Shown one piece after another: positions 44,101-58,800 of a stretch of DNA of 64,000 nucleotides. This DNA is from Enchytraeus crypticus (Eukaryota; Annelida; Clitellata; Enchytraeida; Enchytraeidae): the NCBI GenBank assembly GCA_905160935.1, contig CAJHZI010000240.1, positions 2,661,501 to 2,725,500 on the forward strand. Direction: 5' to 3'. Position 1 is the first letter of the stretch, and each line of letters starts with the position of its first letter. The notes beneath the pieces were generated by a model. The model saw nothing but the letters and a program-made list of their open reading frames with translations, made no database searches and was not told the DNA's origin. Made by a program: the position numbers and the translations under genes.

Positions 44101-44218
44101 GAATGAATTAGGAATAAAGTTCTTTGAGTTTGCCTAACTTGTGATCTGGTGGACTTAATTTAATCTAGTTAATCCAGAAGCGGCCTATTATGGATTAGGT
44201 CGTTGATCGGTCTCTTTG
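41133..44218. other. Intergenic region between PRMT1 and MED13
   Basis: PRMT1 3' flank with an ATTAAA at 41220, a tRNA-like segment near 41890-41970 (TAGTCTAATGGTTAACTC and GGATTCAAATCC) that may be a SINE head, and an unexplained open frame of 116 codons at 42964-43314. A LINE family G scrap with TA repeat lies at 43595-43662. No promoter element could be assigned to MED13. Confidence 0.55.
43595..43662 (+). mobile_element. LINE family G scrap with TA microsatellite
   Basis: TGATATGAAGAGAAATGCAG and GGAGGAGTTATATATATATA resemble the MKRKAE coding end seen at 6900 (minus) and 46870 (plus). Confidence 0.5.
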
Positions 44219-45784
44219 ATGATGGCTGAAAACGGGGCAAGTCTTGAAGATTGTCACACGAATCTGTTTGCTCTGGTGCGTCCTGTTTATTTGTTATGAA
44301 TTAGGTTAACAATCTGCGTCTGGGTTCTGTTTCATTATAAATAGATTTTCTGACGATCTCTAAACATTTTTGGTTCCATTGTAATTCATTGTTTCGGATG
44401 GATGTGAATTGGATGAATTTATTTTGTAATTTAAATTGTGCTAGAATTTAAATCTACCAGCTAATATAATTTGATGGGATATTATTGAAAATTAAATAAA
44501 TAGTGTCAAAATATAGTAATAATGATATTTCAAAATGTCAATCTATCAGCATCATTTACGTATGTTATCGATGGTAAAAGCATTTATTTGTTTTCTTCCT
44601 TTATGATGAGATGGGATCGAAAAGCTTCTTCTGACTAATTTATATAACTGTTTCATAAATGATTTACATTTTTATTTAGACGATTAATCTAATATTATAA
44701 TTAAATACTATCCTATTTGTTAAATCAATTTTGTGAGACTTGTAAGTATAAGAGATCTTACTCATTACAGTAATGGCAACAACATTAACTATACAATTAG
44801 ACAATTAGAGTGCTACTGTTGTCCATGACAACATCTAGCACTATGGAACCAAATCAAAACCGATGAACAGCATGTGGGTGGTCAATATATGGTGCAAGCC
44901 AAAATCTGGGTTATCAGTCCAAGGAAGGGTACTAGCGGAACGGAGGTTTACGTGTTGGTCTCAGTTCGTGGACATTAGGTGAATAGGAAAGATCAAAGAG
45001 AAAAATATGAATCCCATCCAAATATGACTGCATTTTTGAATGAGGGATCTGCCATTGGATTTACATCGATATTCATTGCATACTATCCCAAAAAATTTGC
45101 CTTCGTGTAGTTATTGCATTTATTATTATTATTTACTTATTTATTACTTACTATTATTATTATTTACATAAGTTGAGCTTTTACTGGTTCTAAATATTTT
45201 CAGACTGATCTTGTCGGGATAAAATGGCGCAAGTTGGCTGCGATTCAGGCTGAGTCGTGTGTTTTGGACCCGCTAGATGATCCTGTGCTCGTGTCGTTCT
45301 CGCGGTGCATTCAGGCCGATATTCTCTGCGTATGGCGCCGGCAGCCGCGTAGCGTGTCCAACAAGCAGGCCTATATGAACCATCAGGCTCCTAAAGAGCT
45401 GTTCATATTCTGGTATGGAGAAGAACCAGCGGCACTGAGTAGTCTGATATCGTCTGATCTTCACGGTTATACTTCTGTTGTAATCTTTACACGATGAATC
45501 TTTAGATTTGTAAGGGCTCAGGTATAATTTAGCGATTGGGAAAGTTTAGATTTTAGCCTAAAGAGGTGACTTTTGTGTGCCATATAGATATGTTTTTTTA
45601 TCTACATAGATTTGTTATGTAGCTCTTAAGTAGTAATATTATATTATAACTACTATATACATTTCCAAATGTTTCTAGAAGTTTGTGTATGGGAAGGAGC
45701 TTTGATTTAGGAATAAATACTGATCCATATAGAAGCGTCTTTTTAAAATTACTAAAATTGCAATTTCTGCTTTTAATTTAATCT

Positions 45785-45854
<70 letters not shown>

Positions 45855-48800
45855 TTTGCTACAGTATGGAATCTGCGTGCCTTTCCTGATGAAGTTTGAT
45901 TATTCTATTGTGTTTTGTTGGCATGCTTATACTGACATTCAAGTAGAATCATTATCTAAAAACTCTCGTTAGTTTTCTATTGATTGTTAGTTAATTTTGA
46001 TCGATTTGTTGTTTGTAGAAGTGGAGAACGGCTCCTGGGATGGTTCCTTGTCATACGAATGCAGAACTCTTCTTTTCAAAGCGTTGCATAATCTAATGGA
46101 GAGGTGTGCAATTTTTTTTGCTGTATTTCCACTTAATTTAGCTCAGAAACTTTAGTCTTATCGTAGTAACGTATATGCAGTTAATGACATTGCAGTTAAT
46201 GATGCAGCAGTTAATGACATTACCTATACTGATCTAATGACATTGCGGTTAATGATGTAGCCGTTGATGATGTAATAACGTTGCAGTTAATTACTCTTTG
46301 TTGCAATTATTCAGATGTCTAATGGCGCAGAGTTTCATGAGAGTGGGTAAATGGTTCGTGCAGCCATACTCTTACAACGCCGGTCAATCAGAAAAAACGT
46401 AAGTACTGCTTCAAGTTTACAAATATTCTACGCTTGTCGATGGAAAAATGTGTTACTAAATATATATATTATTATGTATATGTATTTAGATATTTGTATA
46501 TTTAAATTTTGTTTTGAGTATGCTCTATTTTACATCATTAATGAATGCAATATTTAGTGTTAGGGTTTTTATTCTTTTGTGCATAAATATATAAATGTAG
46601 TTTTTCTAGATTTTATTTTCATTAACTTCTATTTTAAAAGCATCATGCTCCTTACTTAATCTGTACACAACTGAGATTTATCATCCCTTGCTGTATGATA
46701 TTGGTGGACAGGATAGTTTTCTCAGGGAATGACGCCCCTGCCCAGTAAATGTTAGTCGAAGCTTAGGAAGGCATAGGGGGCCCACCTCGTCATAAGCAGA
46801 ATCCCTGACGAATAATGGTATATATCACAAGGAGTGTTATAAATAATTTCAAGATCCTCTCGTATGTGGACATGAAGAGAAAGATGGTAGATAGAGATGA
46901 GTGGAGGCGTTATATCCCATGGACCTGCCAGTAAGCAGTGCACTAACAGCAAGCTGTATGATGTTTGCTGTTACAGTGTTAACCTGTCGATCAGTTTTTT
47001 ATTTTTCTTGCACGGAGAGAGCACGGTGTGCGCCAGTATTGACGTGCGGCACCATCCCCCTCTCTTCAACCTGCGCCAGTCTCATCTGCACGTAGCCTCT
47101 CAGCTGGGTCACGGCATTCAAGGTTACTCTCTTCACTCCTCCTCTAAATTATATCCATTTTACGTTTAAGTCGTTGAGTTTCTTTGGACACCAGTTCGTT
47201 TCGTGTCGAATTAGCTCCCTCTCACACACACACTCTGTCTCTATCTCTCTCTCTCTCTCTCCCTCTGCCCCATATTTTGGACTATTAATAAATAATATAT
47301 AAAGGTTTAACGTCCGTTTCCTCATACAAGGATGATGTCAGGGACATCAGGATGATATCAGGGACTCATTGAGCTTCATAAACCTCTTCAGTTACATTTA
47401 TTTTGACTGATTTATTGCCTGATTTCTTCCTGTTATGAGCAGATGGAATGTGAACGTATTGTTTAGTATCCAGTCATTGATTAGTATAACTGTTTTATTG
47501 CCTGATTTCTTCCTGTTATGAGCTGATGGAATGTGAACGTATTGTTTACTATCCAGTCACTGATTGGCTGCTTTCAGTGCTAATACTAATCGCTGATTGA
47601 CTGCTTTCAGTGCTAATACTAATCACTGATTGGCTGCTTTCAGTGCTAATACTAATCACTGATTGGCTGCTTTCTGTGCTAATACTAATCACCGATTGGC
47701 TGCTTTCAGTGCTAATACTAATCACTGATTGGCTGCTTTCAGTTCTGATACTAATCCCTGATTGGTTGCTTTCAGTTCTGTTGGCACCATACAGCCTGGC
47801 CGGACACCTGACTGGTCGCTCTTACAGCGAGACTGACCCTAAGACACAGAAGCTTCTGGAGGACTGGCGCAGGTTCTACTGCCTGTCGAAGGGTCCCGAT
47901 GGAGCAGGGATAGCGGCCGCTAGTGATGATGGTCACGTGAGAGAGGGCGGTCATATGCCGGCGGCTGTGGAAGTGGTCGTGGGTGAGACATGAATTCATC
48001 TAGACAATAAGACGTCAAGTCTTCATTGTATTGTATTGTATTGTGTTGTATTGTATTGTGTATGAGAGATTTCATCTAAGCATTAAGACTTCAAGGCTTC
48101 ATTGTGTTGTATTGTGTTGTATTGTATTGTATTGTATATGAGAGGCTTCGTCTAGAAATTAATGTTAGTTCAAAAGGTTTATGTTTAAATACGTTAGAGT
48201 AGTTTATGTTGTGACTTTGAGAATAGCTGTTTAGTATTTTCTACAAGTCACAAAGTTGAATTTCATGCCCTTATTAAAGATATCACCAATGCCATAAAGA
48301 TGTCATCAATACCTGATTGCAGATTTCATCAAATACCTCTATTTCAATAGCTTTATTTCTGATTGTTCTCCTCAAATCTCAATCCTTGCCGGTGCCTATC
48401 TATTTTCAGCTGGAGTACGACTGCGCTATCCCACGTGCTTTGTGCTCGTTGCCGGAGAAACCGAGATGGAAATCTTGAAGCATCATTCCACTTTATTCCA
48501 CTCCGGCCACACCTCTACCGCTCAGTCTAGCGGCACCGCTGCAGCGGGTGTGGCTGCGAGCAGGGAGAGCTCAGGGAGCCAGGCAGGGGCGGGAGAGTCT
48601 GCTCAGAGCGCTGCGTTGTTTGCCTCGTATCTGAAGGGCGTGCTGGAAAGACGAGATGAGCTGGAATGTATGAAGGTCGGAAATCAGGTGCTGCATAAGA
48701 TCGTTAATAAAGCATTGCAGGATAACACGGTCACCAGTGGTCTAGCTAACAGGTTTGTATGAGTTCGTTTTGATGTAGCGCATGCTCTACCGCCTGTAGC

Positions 48801-50907
48801 TATTAAATAGCGAACGAGCTTATGTGTATAATTGTCAATGTCGTAATAATTTTGTGCAATAGTATTTAGGTATAATTTTTTCTCTCTAAGAATTTCCATT
48901 TTTCTTGAGAGCTGTTTTCGGCTCATTATTGCTCATAGCTTGTGGCTACTGAACGCATGAATGGTCAACGCATGTTCTTTTATTAGTTGAATTTTACTAT
49001 TTAAAAAAATTACGAATAGAAATGTAATCATAGCTTTCATTTACAGAAAATAGAAATAATTTGATCTGAATTATATCAATAGAAGTCTGTCTAACGTAAT
49101 ATAACTTAAATAATTTTGTTCTAAATTCTTGAATTATTAATTGGGTAAGAGTGATTAGCCGTGGCTTTGCAAATAAAGTAATTGTTGTTGTTTGCAGTCG
49201 ACATTATGTCGGGGAGTCCGAGATGGGTGGCGACAAATCTGTGGGAATGCTTAGTTTTGCCTGGGACTTCGGTGAACCTGTGCAGAAAAATAACTGCAAT
49301 TGTTCCAGGTACTTCCATTTCTGAAATATTTATCTTTAATGGAGTTTGAATCTAAAAAAATTAGAAACCAAATAACTTAAATTAATCTCAGTTCATCATC
49401 ATCTTCCCTTAAATCCCAGTTTAACCAGGGTCGGGATACGAATAGACTTTGTCCAGTCCTCTCTGTCCCACACCATATCATCAGTCAATCCCCTATTTTT
49501 CATGTCCTTCTTAATTACCGCATCCCAAGTCAATTGTGGTCTACCTCTCTCTAGCTTAACATGCAGTTCTTCCCTCCAAACTCTCTTTACTACATCCTCA
49601 TCTACCTTTCTCACAATATGCCCATACCATCTCAATCTCGACTGAGCCTACCTATCCCCGATCTCAACATTCAAATTCATCCTCACATATATCCATTTGT
49701 TTAAGTTTTGTGGCAATTACTGTAGCCTAGGCGCTCACCAACCGAATGCCCTTTCTGACGTTGGTATGGATCATAGTGCGTTAGTCGCCTTCTACGACAC
49801 GTGCAGTCACCGGTTGGTCAAATTCTTCAAATGACCCGGACCCAACACGGGGAAGTTTAATCTTAATTAAATTAATCTTAGTTAGGTATGCAATTTTAAT
49901 GTGAAATGCTGCAAGACTTTTGAAGTCATGTGATTTGATAGATTGACATGCTAAAGTTATGGCTAATGAAATGACTATTTCATTGATTTTTTATGTTACA
50001 CTTGATTCTCATCTCTGCGTCATTGATATCATTGTAGGGCAAAAGGTTTCAAGTCCAGAGCTAACCTAAGTGGCACATCTATTAAACCAGGAACCCAGCC
50101 CCTAACCATCGGACCTGGCAAAGCTGGTCTATTGAGTGGTAAAAACGGATCAGCATTGGGGGCAGAAAAATCAGGGGGTCGACATTCTCGAAGCTTCGCC
50201 CCGTACCATCGACGCTCGTCGGTGACGACTCAGAATCCACTTGAATCCGTTGCCGCTGCCGTGGCTCAGCTACCTCCAGATGTAGACTGTCCTCTGCCCC
50301 AGTGTGGGGGTCCCACGTCTACCACGGCGCCCAGGAATGTCGCGCCGGAGTCACCGCATTCTACCGCCCCCTCCCCGCTGATGTCCTCCTCCCACCCTGC
50401 CCAGCCTGACAACTGTGAGCCCATGATGCCTACGCTCAGCCCCCACCCCCCGCCTCCCTCCAGCGCCAAAACCACCGAGGGCAAAGACGGCGATTCCCAG
50501 TTTAGTCTAGCTGCCGTTAAAACTGAACCGCCTGCCGAAGGGGTCACGCAGTCTGTCGCTAATGGAGAACAGAGCTCGGGCGACGTGATAAATCAGGTTA
50601 CAGCTCCATCTGTCGACGCGAAGTTTGCGGCACAGACTAGATTTGGGGATCAGGTGAAGGCGGAGTCAGTGAGGTGTTGGCTGGACACGCATGTGGCCAG
50701 GCTGCATCAGCTGCAGAAGGTTGCGTCGATGAAGCGGCCGGTGCTCAAGCCGTTATTTGAAGCGGAGGATGAGGAAGAATTGCAGACCAATTCTTTCTAC
50801 AACTATTCACCAGATGGCTCGTATGTATAGATGAGTTTATGAAGTTTAGTATCGTTTATTTGTTCATTACAGCACTGATTATATAAGTGTTAGATTAGCA
50901 CAGATTA

Positions 50908-50958
<51 letters not shown>

Positions 50959-52809
50959 TACTATTACTTTATGAAATTTAAGACCGCCGTTCATTAATGG
51001 CTTTGCTATTTGTTAGTCGTACATGTCAGTAGTGACTTCAATTTGCTTAGTAGTCTCACGTTTTGATATTGCTAGGTAATAAGCTGATGAAGTAAATATT
51101 CATGATATACTCAAATCTAATAGTTGTACGAGTGCTATGAAGAATAATTGTTGCTAAGAGAAATATTGCCCCATACTAAGTGATTTAATTCAATGTATTG
51201 GAAATGTTTGCTGCATTTTTGTCTAGTTTCTAAGTATGAAAGAAGCAGTATAAGTCCTTTTGTTGATTTTAAGTAGCGATACATAAAGATTATTAGGATA
51301 TTTGGAGTGCAGAATTTGGTACTGACTAAGATTAGACTAGATCGAATGTAAGGTGGAGCAGTCAATATGGCACTATTGATTCTCTTTCTATTGCTTATAT
51401 ATTTGCAAGTTTAATTCGGGTGAAATAGCCCTATGTGTACAAAGATAGAATATTTGCGTTACATATAGTTATATTTAACTATATGTATAGTAATACATAT
51501 AGTTATAGATAACTATATGTGTAGTTAGCAGAAGACAGAGACGAGTGGAGGCGTTATATACCATGGACCTGTCAGTAGGCAGTGCACTAAGAGAGAGAGA
51601 GATAGTTATTTATAGTTGTAATTATTGCAGAATAGTCAACCGAATATAAATCGTGCAGCTGAAAAAATTCAATTACATACAATTATTTCTGCACAGCTAT
51701 GACCCAGTGGGTAAGCGACAGAGGAGCGAGCAGGAAGCTCTGGGTCACTCGCAGACTTCTCTCTCGACAGCTCTGATCGGAGGAGGAGCTGCGGGTGGAC
51801 TGATGTCGTCTCTACGCAGCCTCAGCAAGTCACCGGGGGTCCAGGAGGACCCGTACATGTTCTCCGACGACATGGAGGGTGGGGCTATGAAGATACACGA
51901 GATGAGGAACAGTCGAGACGAGAGTTTTGTTAAACAGTCTCCCAGCTTTAGTGCAGCTACTGGGCGTGTGGTTAGTGTTCAGTCAATCAATGAGAGTTTT
52001 GTTAAACAGTCTTACAGCTTTAGTGCAGCTACTGGGCGTGTGGTTAGTGTTCAGTCAATCATTGACCGTTATTATCCTATCAGTCAGACTTTAATGAAGA
52101 GTAAGGAAGTTAAAATTCTTATTGATCAATTGATTAAACTACTTCTTATACCCGATTCTATGTAGAACATATTGATAGCAGTCATCAAGTTTATCGAAGA
52201 ATTTGAATTTTACGAACACCTTTTACTAAGTAAAGTCATGTCAATTTAGAAGCTGATCTATCATCTCAAATTCCACTGCCTAAGCCTTAAAAATGATTTC
52301 TAGGTAAAGCAGCCCCATTGTTCTTATTAGAAACTGGCACGCTAGGTACAGCGATGTGTAATGATGGGCTATCATAAATGATGTTGAATGAGGTAATGAG
52401 TATAGTGATGTGTATGTACATGTAGCGAGATAAATAGTAGTGAGTAATGATTTATAGTAATGTGCAGTATTAACGAGTACCATTTAGTTGTAGTAAAATA
52501 TGGTGACATTGTGACATGACTATGAAAACGAAAATGTGCATAAAGCTTGGGTTTAGTAATTAGTTAGAATTAGTACAAGTTAGATGGCTGAATGGATGGT
52601 GTGCTTACTTGAGAAACATAAGCCCATTGGTTTCAATCCCAGCCAGACCGTCTCTGTGCACAGAGAACTAGACTTGTGCACAAGTCTAGTTCTCTGTGCA
52701 CTACTGATCACTAGATGAGATCAGTACACTACACTACTCTAGTGTCTAACAATCAGTACACTCAGCTGTTGAACGAGTACTACTAGAGTATTGATAGATT
52801 GATTGATTG

Positions 52810-52846
<37 letters not shown>

Positions 52847-55800
52847 GCTATTGTCTGCTTACAGGATGATATTAAGAGAATTGATATGGATGAACCAATG
52901 AGAGTTGATAGTCATAGATCTTCTCTAGGTAAGCATTAGCAACTCTTACTACAGTAATCAAAAGTTGTTTAAGAGAAATCAAAAATTGTTGTTTCAATCA
53001 GCAGTACAGTACTATTAGAGAACTTATTGTATGTGTTTTATGACTTTTTCTAACTTTGTATTTTCCCAGTTGTAAAGTTATATATTGTTTGATGTTCTAC
53101 TTTTATGTCGTAACACTGTTATCTGTGTTCAAATCTCTCTTCCCTTTCAGCGCTGGCAGTTTAACAAGTCCTAAAAGTTGTGTCTTAAAATTAACTTTGG
53201 TTGTAGTCTATAGGTGTAAAATTTATGTAGTTTTAATGTCTATGCCGGTAGGGATACCAGTTGCAATTACCCAACCTGTTGTTTCACTATCAAACATTCC
53301 AGCTGTACTGCCAACGATCTCTCTCTCACTTTTCTCTCTCTTTCTCTCACTCTCTTTTTCTCTCTCGCTCTCTCTCTCTCTTAGTACACAGCATATCACC
53401 AAGCCAATATCACAACTTTCAACAATTTTATCAGCAACCTCTATCTAATCATCATTTATGATCCAGCCTAATTCTCTCTTTCCTCCATATATTTCTTTTC
53501 GTACGATGCATTCCTATTCTCTGCCAATGTTTGTTTAGATGTACCGGGGTCGCCAGCCTCTAAGGCTGGGGGGGCAGGGAGTGGCGGGCCCAGCGTACCA
53601 CAGACCACAACGACCCTGATGAGAGACACCGACCTCATTCCTCACATGCAGGACCTCGAGAAACTCTTCGACACAGACGAAGAGGCTGAGGCTGACTCCG
53701 TTAGTATTCTTCTATGACGTCCCTGACATCATCCTTGTTTGAGGAAACGGACGTTAAACCTTTATTTAGTAGTATATATTACAGATCCTTGTATAGCAGA
53801 AATAAGAACATCCATGTCTATGTTATTGTAAAATAGATATCTTATTTTTCTGCTCAATTAATATTCAGTAAATAACCAAATTACATAGAAATACTTGTAT
53901 ATGTTTGTGATCTCTTCCAACATTTTGTATTTTGTTTGCTTTAGTATCATTTAGTGCTGATGTAGATTGTTATTAACATGATTGTGCTTGCAATTATTAT
54001 GTATATACAGCCACCACCTGACAGTGCTATGATAGAGATGGTACATGATGAACCTGTATGATGCTATGCTTGTATTTATTACTGTATCTGCAGCCACCTG
54101 GCAGTGCTATGATAGAGATGGGACATGATGAACCAGGCTCCTCTCTCTCTTCAGTATTAAGAATGACTTCCACCGGTTCAGCCGTGGCTGTAGGCTTGGG
54201 AGGGGTGGCTCCTGGGCATTATCAGGGTGAGTAGTCGCCTGCCTCTGTCTCTATAAGCCCTTTAATGGTCGTGTAGTTACATTCCTCTATAGGCCCTCTA
54301 GTGGTCGTGTACATTTCTCTATAAGCCCTCTAGTGGTCGTGTAGTTACATTTCTCTCTAGGCCCTCTAGTGGTCGTGTAGTTACATTTCTCTATTAGCCC
54401 TCTAGTGGTCGTGTAGTTACATTTCTCTATAAGCCCTCTAGTGGTCGTGTAGTTACATTTCTCTATAAGCCCTCTAGTGGTCGTGTAGTTACATTTCTCT
54501 ATAAGCCCTCTAGTGGTCGTGTGGTTACATTCCTCTATAAGCCCTCTAGTGGTCGTGTAGTTACATTTCTCTGTCTCTATAAGCCTGCCTAGCCTGTAAT
54601 GCAATGTTCTTGTGGTCGTGTAGCAGATGAATTCCCGTGACCCACCGATGTTATTGAACATTATCATTCTAGCATGCCATCCATTCATTCATCCAACCAT
54701 GCTGTCCAGTGATTAAAGTGGGAGAGAACGCAGTGTAACTGCGTTTCCCTAGATCTAATATTTTCTGAGGTGCGTTCACCTTCTAGGTTCCCATATTAGA
54801 TACTAGCAGACCTGTACAATACATTACAGGGGGCTCAAAAATTCTTACCACTCCCGTAGCTCTCAATTCCCACTTTAATCAGTCACAGTGGGAATTGAGA
54901 CCACCATGCTACCCTTTACCTTGCTATCCATTCATCCATCCTACCAATATTTAAAGTGTTACTGTCGTGACAATTTCTGAGCACGATACTGAGAGATAAT
55001 AAAAGTTCGATAGGATTTATCTCCTGTGTCTTAACTGCAGCTGACTCACTGCATTGTGACATGCTGGTATTCTAAACGTCACTTTAAGAACCTGCCGTTA
55101 AATTATCGTTGTATATATTTAGTGTGTCATAATAAGAATGTTTCTGTACCGCTGCAGGACCCACTCCACCAGAGCTCTCCAGGATGTTTCCTACGCCGCC
55201 GTCGACGGAGAATCCGTTCAGTGAGCCGTCACCGATGCAGACAGCTCTGTCTGACCTGAGCTCAGCGTCTGACACGATGATGACGATGGACGTTCTCCAT
55301 CTTCATCACACCGCAGCGGCTAATGGCTCAGCCGTGCTCGTTAAAGAAGAGCTCCTGCATTCTGTCGCCTCCAGAAAGGTCTGTGACGTAATAAATTACT
55401 TATTTCAGATGCTGTTGTTCGCACTAGTAAATTCCTTCAGTTAAGCTCGACTGTATACTTTCTTTCTAATAATTAATCGCTGAGTTTTGTACTAGATGTC
55501 TTGATGTTGTTGTTGTTGTGTACTCTAAGAACTAATCGCTGAGTTTTGTTCTGGATATCATGATGTTGTTGTTGTTGTGTATTCTCAGGACTGCCCGTAC
55601 GTCTACAAGGCGCCACAGGTTGGTCTCTTTCCCTCGTCCAAGGACTACGGCGTGATAGACCTGCCCAGTCAGCGCTTTGAGCCGCTGTCCACCAGCACGC
55701 TCGTCTATAAACCTGCTCAGCTACAGTCAGTCGAGCGACAACTCTCACACGTTGGGTACGTAGAGTCAATCAAAGTGTCTTCCATTAGATGTTCTAATGC

Positions 55801-58800
55801 ATAGCTAGACCGAGTAACAAGCCCTATATACCAATCACTCCTCTTAAACAAGCATCTGTGCTTCCTGACCCAGTGGGCTGTTTTGTTATATATTATAATA
55901 TATATTATATATTATTAATTAAACAATATAATAGAGATACCGGACAAATAGACACTAAATGTAACCTTTCACAGAGTGATATATATGATCATGCCCAGGA
56001 CCGGTATCAGTGGAGACAGAAGGTAAAAGAGGCTGCTCTGGTGTCCACAAAGTGACGTTATGCAGAGAAAAGAAGTTCTTAAAGTTATATCTGTCGCCTC
56101 TTCTCGGCTTTTTAATTTCTTTGCAATGTTTCAGCTGTTTTATATCTCTGTTCTAGTCTCTATTTCATTGAACCTGTAGTTAAATGACTTCAACATCATT
56201 ATATGTCTTGCACTGTGTAGACACTATATGAGTGTGCCGTCCATTGAGTCATCTAGCACTGCGGGACGTCCCCACACCGACAACCACGTCGCTACGATGC
56301 TGCCATCTGGTGGACCTCACAGCCAATCACAGCGCATGCCTCACACCCCGATAAGCTTTGAACTCATGTCTCCCGCCTCAAACTGCTCCTCGTCCTATCT
56401 CAGTCGTAACCTCGGCTCCATCGATGGCGGCCAGTTGTCGGTAAGCGGCTGCGGCACCGGCGGAGCTAACGCCGCGTCGAGCCGGTATCCAGAAGTAAAC
56501 AGTCTTATCGTTAATATAGCGCTATCCGACACGATTCTGAATCTGTTTAAGGATCAGAACTTTGACAGTTGTACGATATGTTCGTGTAATACTAACATCG
56601 AGGGCTCGGACGTGGGACACTATCTGCCCGACAAGTCCAACGCCGACGAGCAGTACAAGTGCGTATGTGCGTTCAGCGCGGTCATCAACCGCAAGTACGG
56701 CGTCAACGCCGGACTCTTCTACGAGGACGAGTTTGAAATCATCGGGGCGGGGCATTCTCGGTTTGACGACCAGACGAAACCGCCTCTGACAGTCAGGAGC
56801 GGAGCCAGGCTGAGAGAGAATGGAGAGGAAGGTTCCGGGGACCGAGCGACACACGACGGGGGGGTGGTGGACCTCATCGGAGATGGAGACAATTGTGAAA
56901 GCGGGCAGGGAGTCGCGCCGGACTTTCCACCGGAGATTCTGATGTTGTTCAAGGATCAGTTGTCGAGTCTGTACCCGTCAGCGTCCGTGTACATGAACTA
57001 TAGCACAGGAGCGAGCAGCCAGGCTGCGGCGAGTGGTCGAGAGTGGAGCACTAGTCTGGAGATGAGAGGTACTTACGATAATTAATTTTCACTGGATTTG
57101 AACCATGTGCCTCTTGACCTGCAGTGGGATATCTAACTGATAATATAGAGGTACTGATGATAGAGTTTAGCGTCAGTGCTAATGATTGCTGGATTTGAAC
57201 AGTGCGCCTCTTGACCTTCAGTGGAATATCAAACTGATAATATAGAGTTAGTGATGATAAAGTGTAGTGTCAGGTCACTGGATTTGAACCTTGCACCTCT
57301 TGAATAGATTAACAAGTTAATCCCTTCACAAAAGGAATTATATATATAATTTTCACTGGATTTGAACCTTGCACCTCGTGAATAGATTAAGAAGTTAATC
57401 CCTTCACAAAAGGATTTAACCCATACCTACTCATACTTAGGAAAGCTATTACGTCTGAGGTGGTTTTCTGTTGCCTTTCTCTCCGGCCGCGTTATGAGTT
57501 TAGATGGTAGGAACGTGTATTTCATGGCAAATAATTAATAACACTCAGTGTTACATGTTTATATGATAGGGGCACGTGTTACGTGGCAAATAATATCGCT
57601 ATGTGTTACATGTTTATATGATAGGGGCAGTGTGCGTGTTACGTGGCAAATAATATCGCTATGTGTTACATGTTTATATGATAGGTGCACCTGTTGCATG
57701 GAAAATAATATCGCTATGTGTTACATGTTTATATGATAGGGGCACCTGTTACGTGGAAAATAATAGCACTCAGTGTTACATGTTTATATGATAGGGGCAA
57801 ATGTTACGTGGCAAATAATAGCACTATGTGATAGCGATGCATGTTATACCTCAATGTCTCTAATAATGGCGCTGGATTTTACTTGTGTAGATGGTAGAGA
57901 CGCGTGTTACGTGGCGCTGGAGTTCAGCAGACAGGTGACGGTGGAGGACTGCAGTCAGGCTAGAGTGGACGACAGCAGCGAGTGTCTGCACAAGTGGCCT
58001 TATCTTCAGAGTACATAAAACTAAACGTGCATTATAGTGAAACTATCAACTATATCGATATCTACCACTTTTAATACCAAGTGTTTAAATTGTTAGGCAA
58101 TTTAGTCCATATTCTGTTTAACCAGTCCTGTGAATGTCCGAGATTTTACTCTCAGAACAGTGCGGCTGGGATTTGAACCAGCGAGAGTTCAATTCACCTC
58201 GGGATATGTCATTTAAAACTTCATGACGTTACCCCTACGCTATTAGGACATTCTACTATACACATATACTGTATATATACGTTCTGTGTCCTATCTTATA
58301 GTCTTATCAGCCGCTCAGACTTTAGTGTCCACAGCGTCTCAGTAGATCCTCAGTGTTCTGATAAAGAATACTTACAATGACGTCTGCCTCACTTACAGTC
58401 TCTGAGTACTGCCGATCAGTTAACATTTTAACTGCAGCTTTTTGCGTCACTGCATTCTCTATATCATTGAATTTCAACTCATTCTAGAAAAATGATTAAA
58501 TATTTATTGATTGGATGAGCAATGACTGAATGATGATTGTTTGGATGAGCAATGATTAAGTGATGATTGATTGATGCACTACATGATTTACTAAATGAGC
58601 CTTGATTGAGTGACGATTGATTGAATGAGCAATGATTGAATGATAATTGACTGAATGAGCAATGATTGAGTGATGATTGATATGATTGACTGAATGAGCA
58701 ATGATTGAGTGATGATTGACTGAATGAGCAATTGATGATTGATGGATGGACTAAATGATTGATTGAATGAGCAATGATTGATTGATGGATGGACTAAATG

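Noticed and set aside
50266-50547. Gly/Ser-rich antisense frame over MED13 exon 9
   Set aside because: Shadow of the Pro/Ser-rich MED13 linker coding sequence.
54287-54688. Thr/Arg-rich repetitive open frame on the minus strand
   Set aside because: Translation of the 36-bp minisatellite.
55999-56022. 24-base micro-exon candidate in MED13 intron 15
   Set aside because: It has CCCAG before and GTAAAA after and would keep the phase, but no family homology supports it and exons 15 and 16 already join cleanly.
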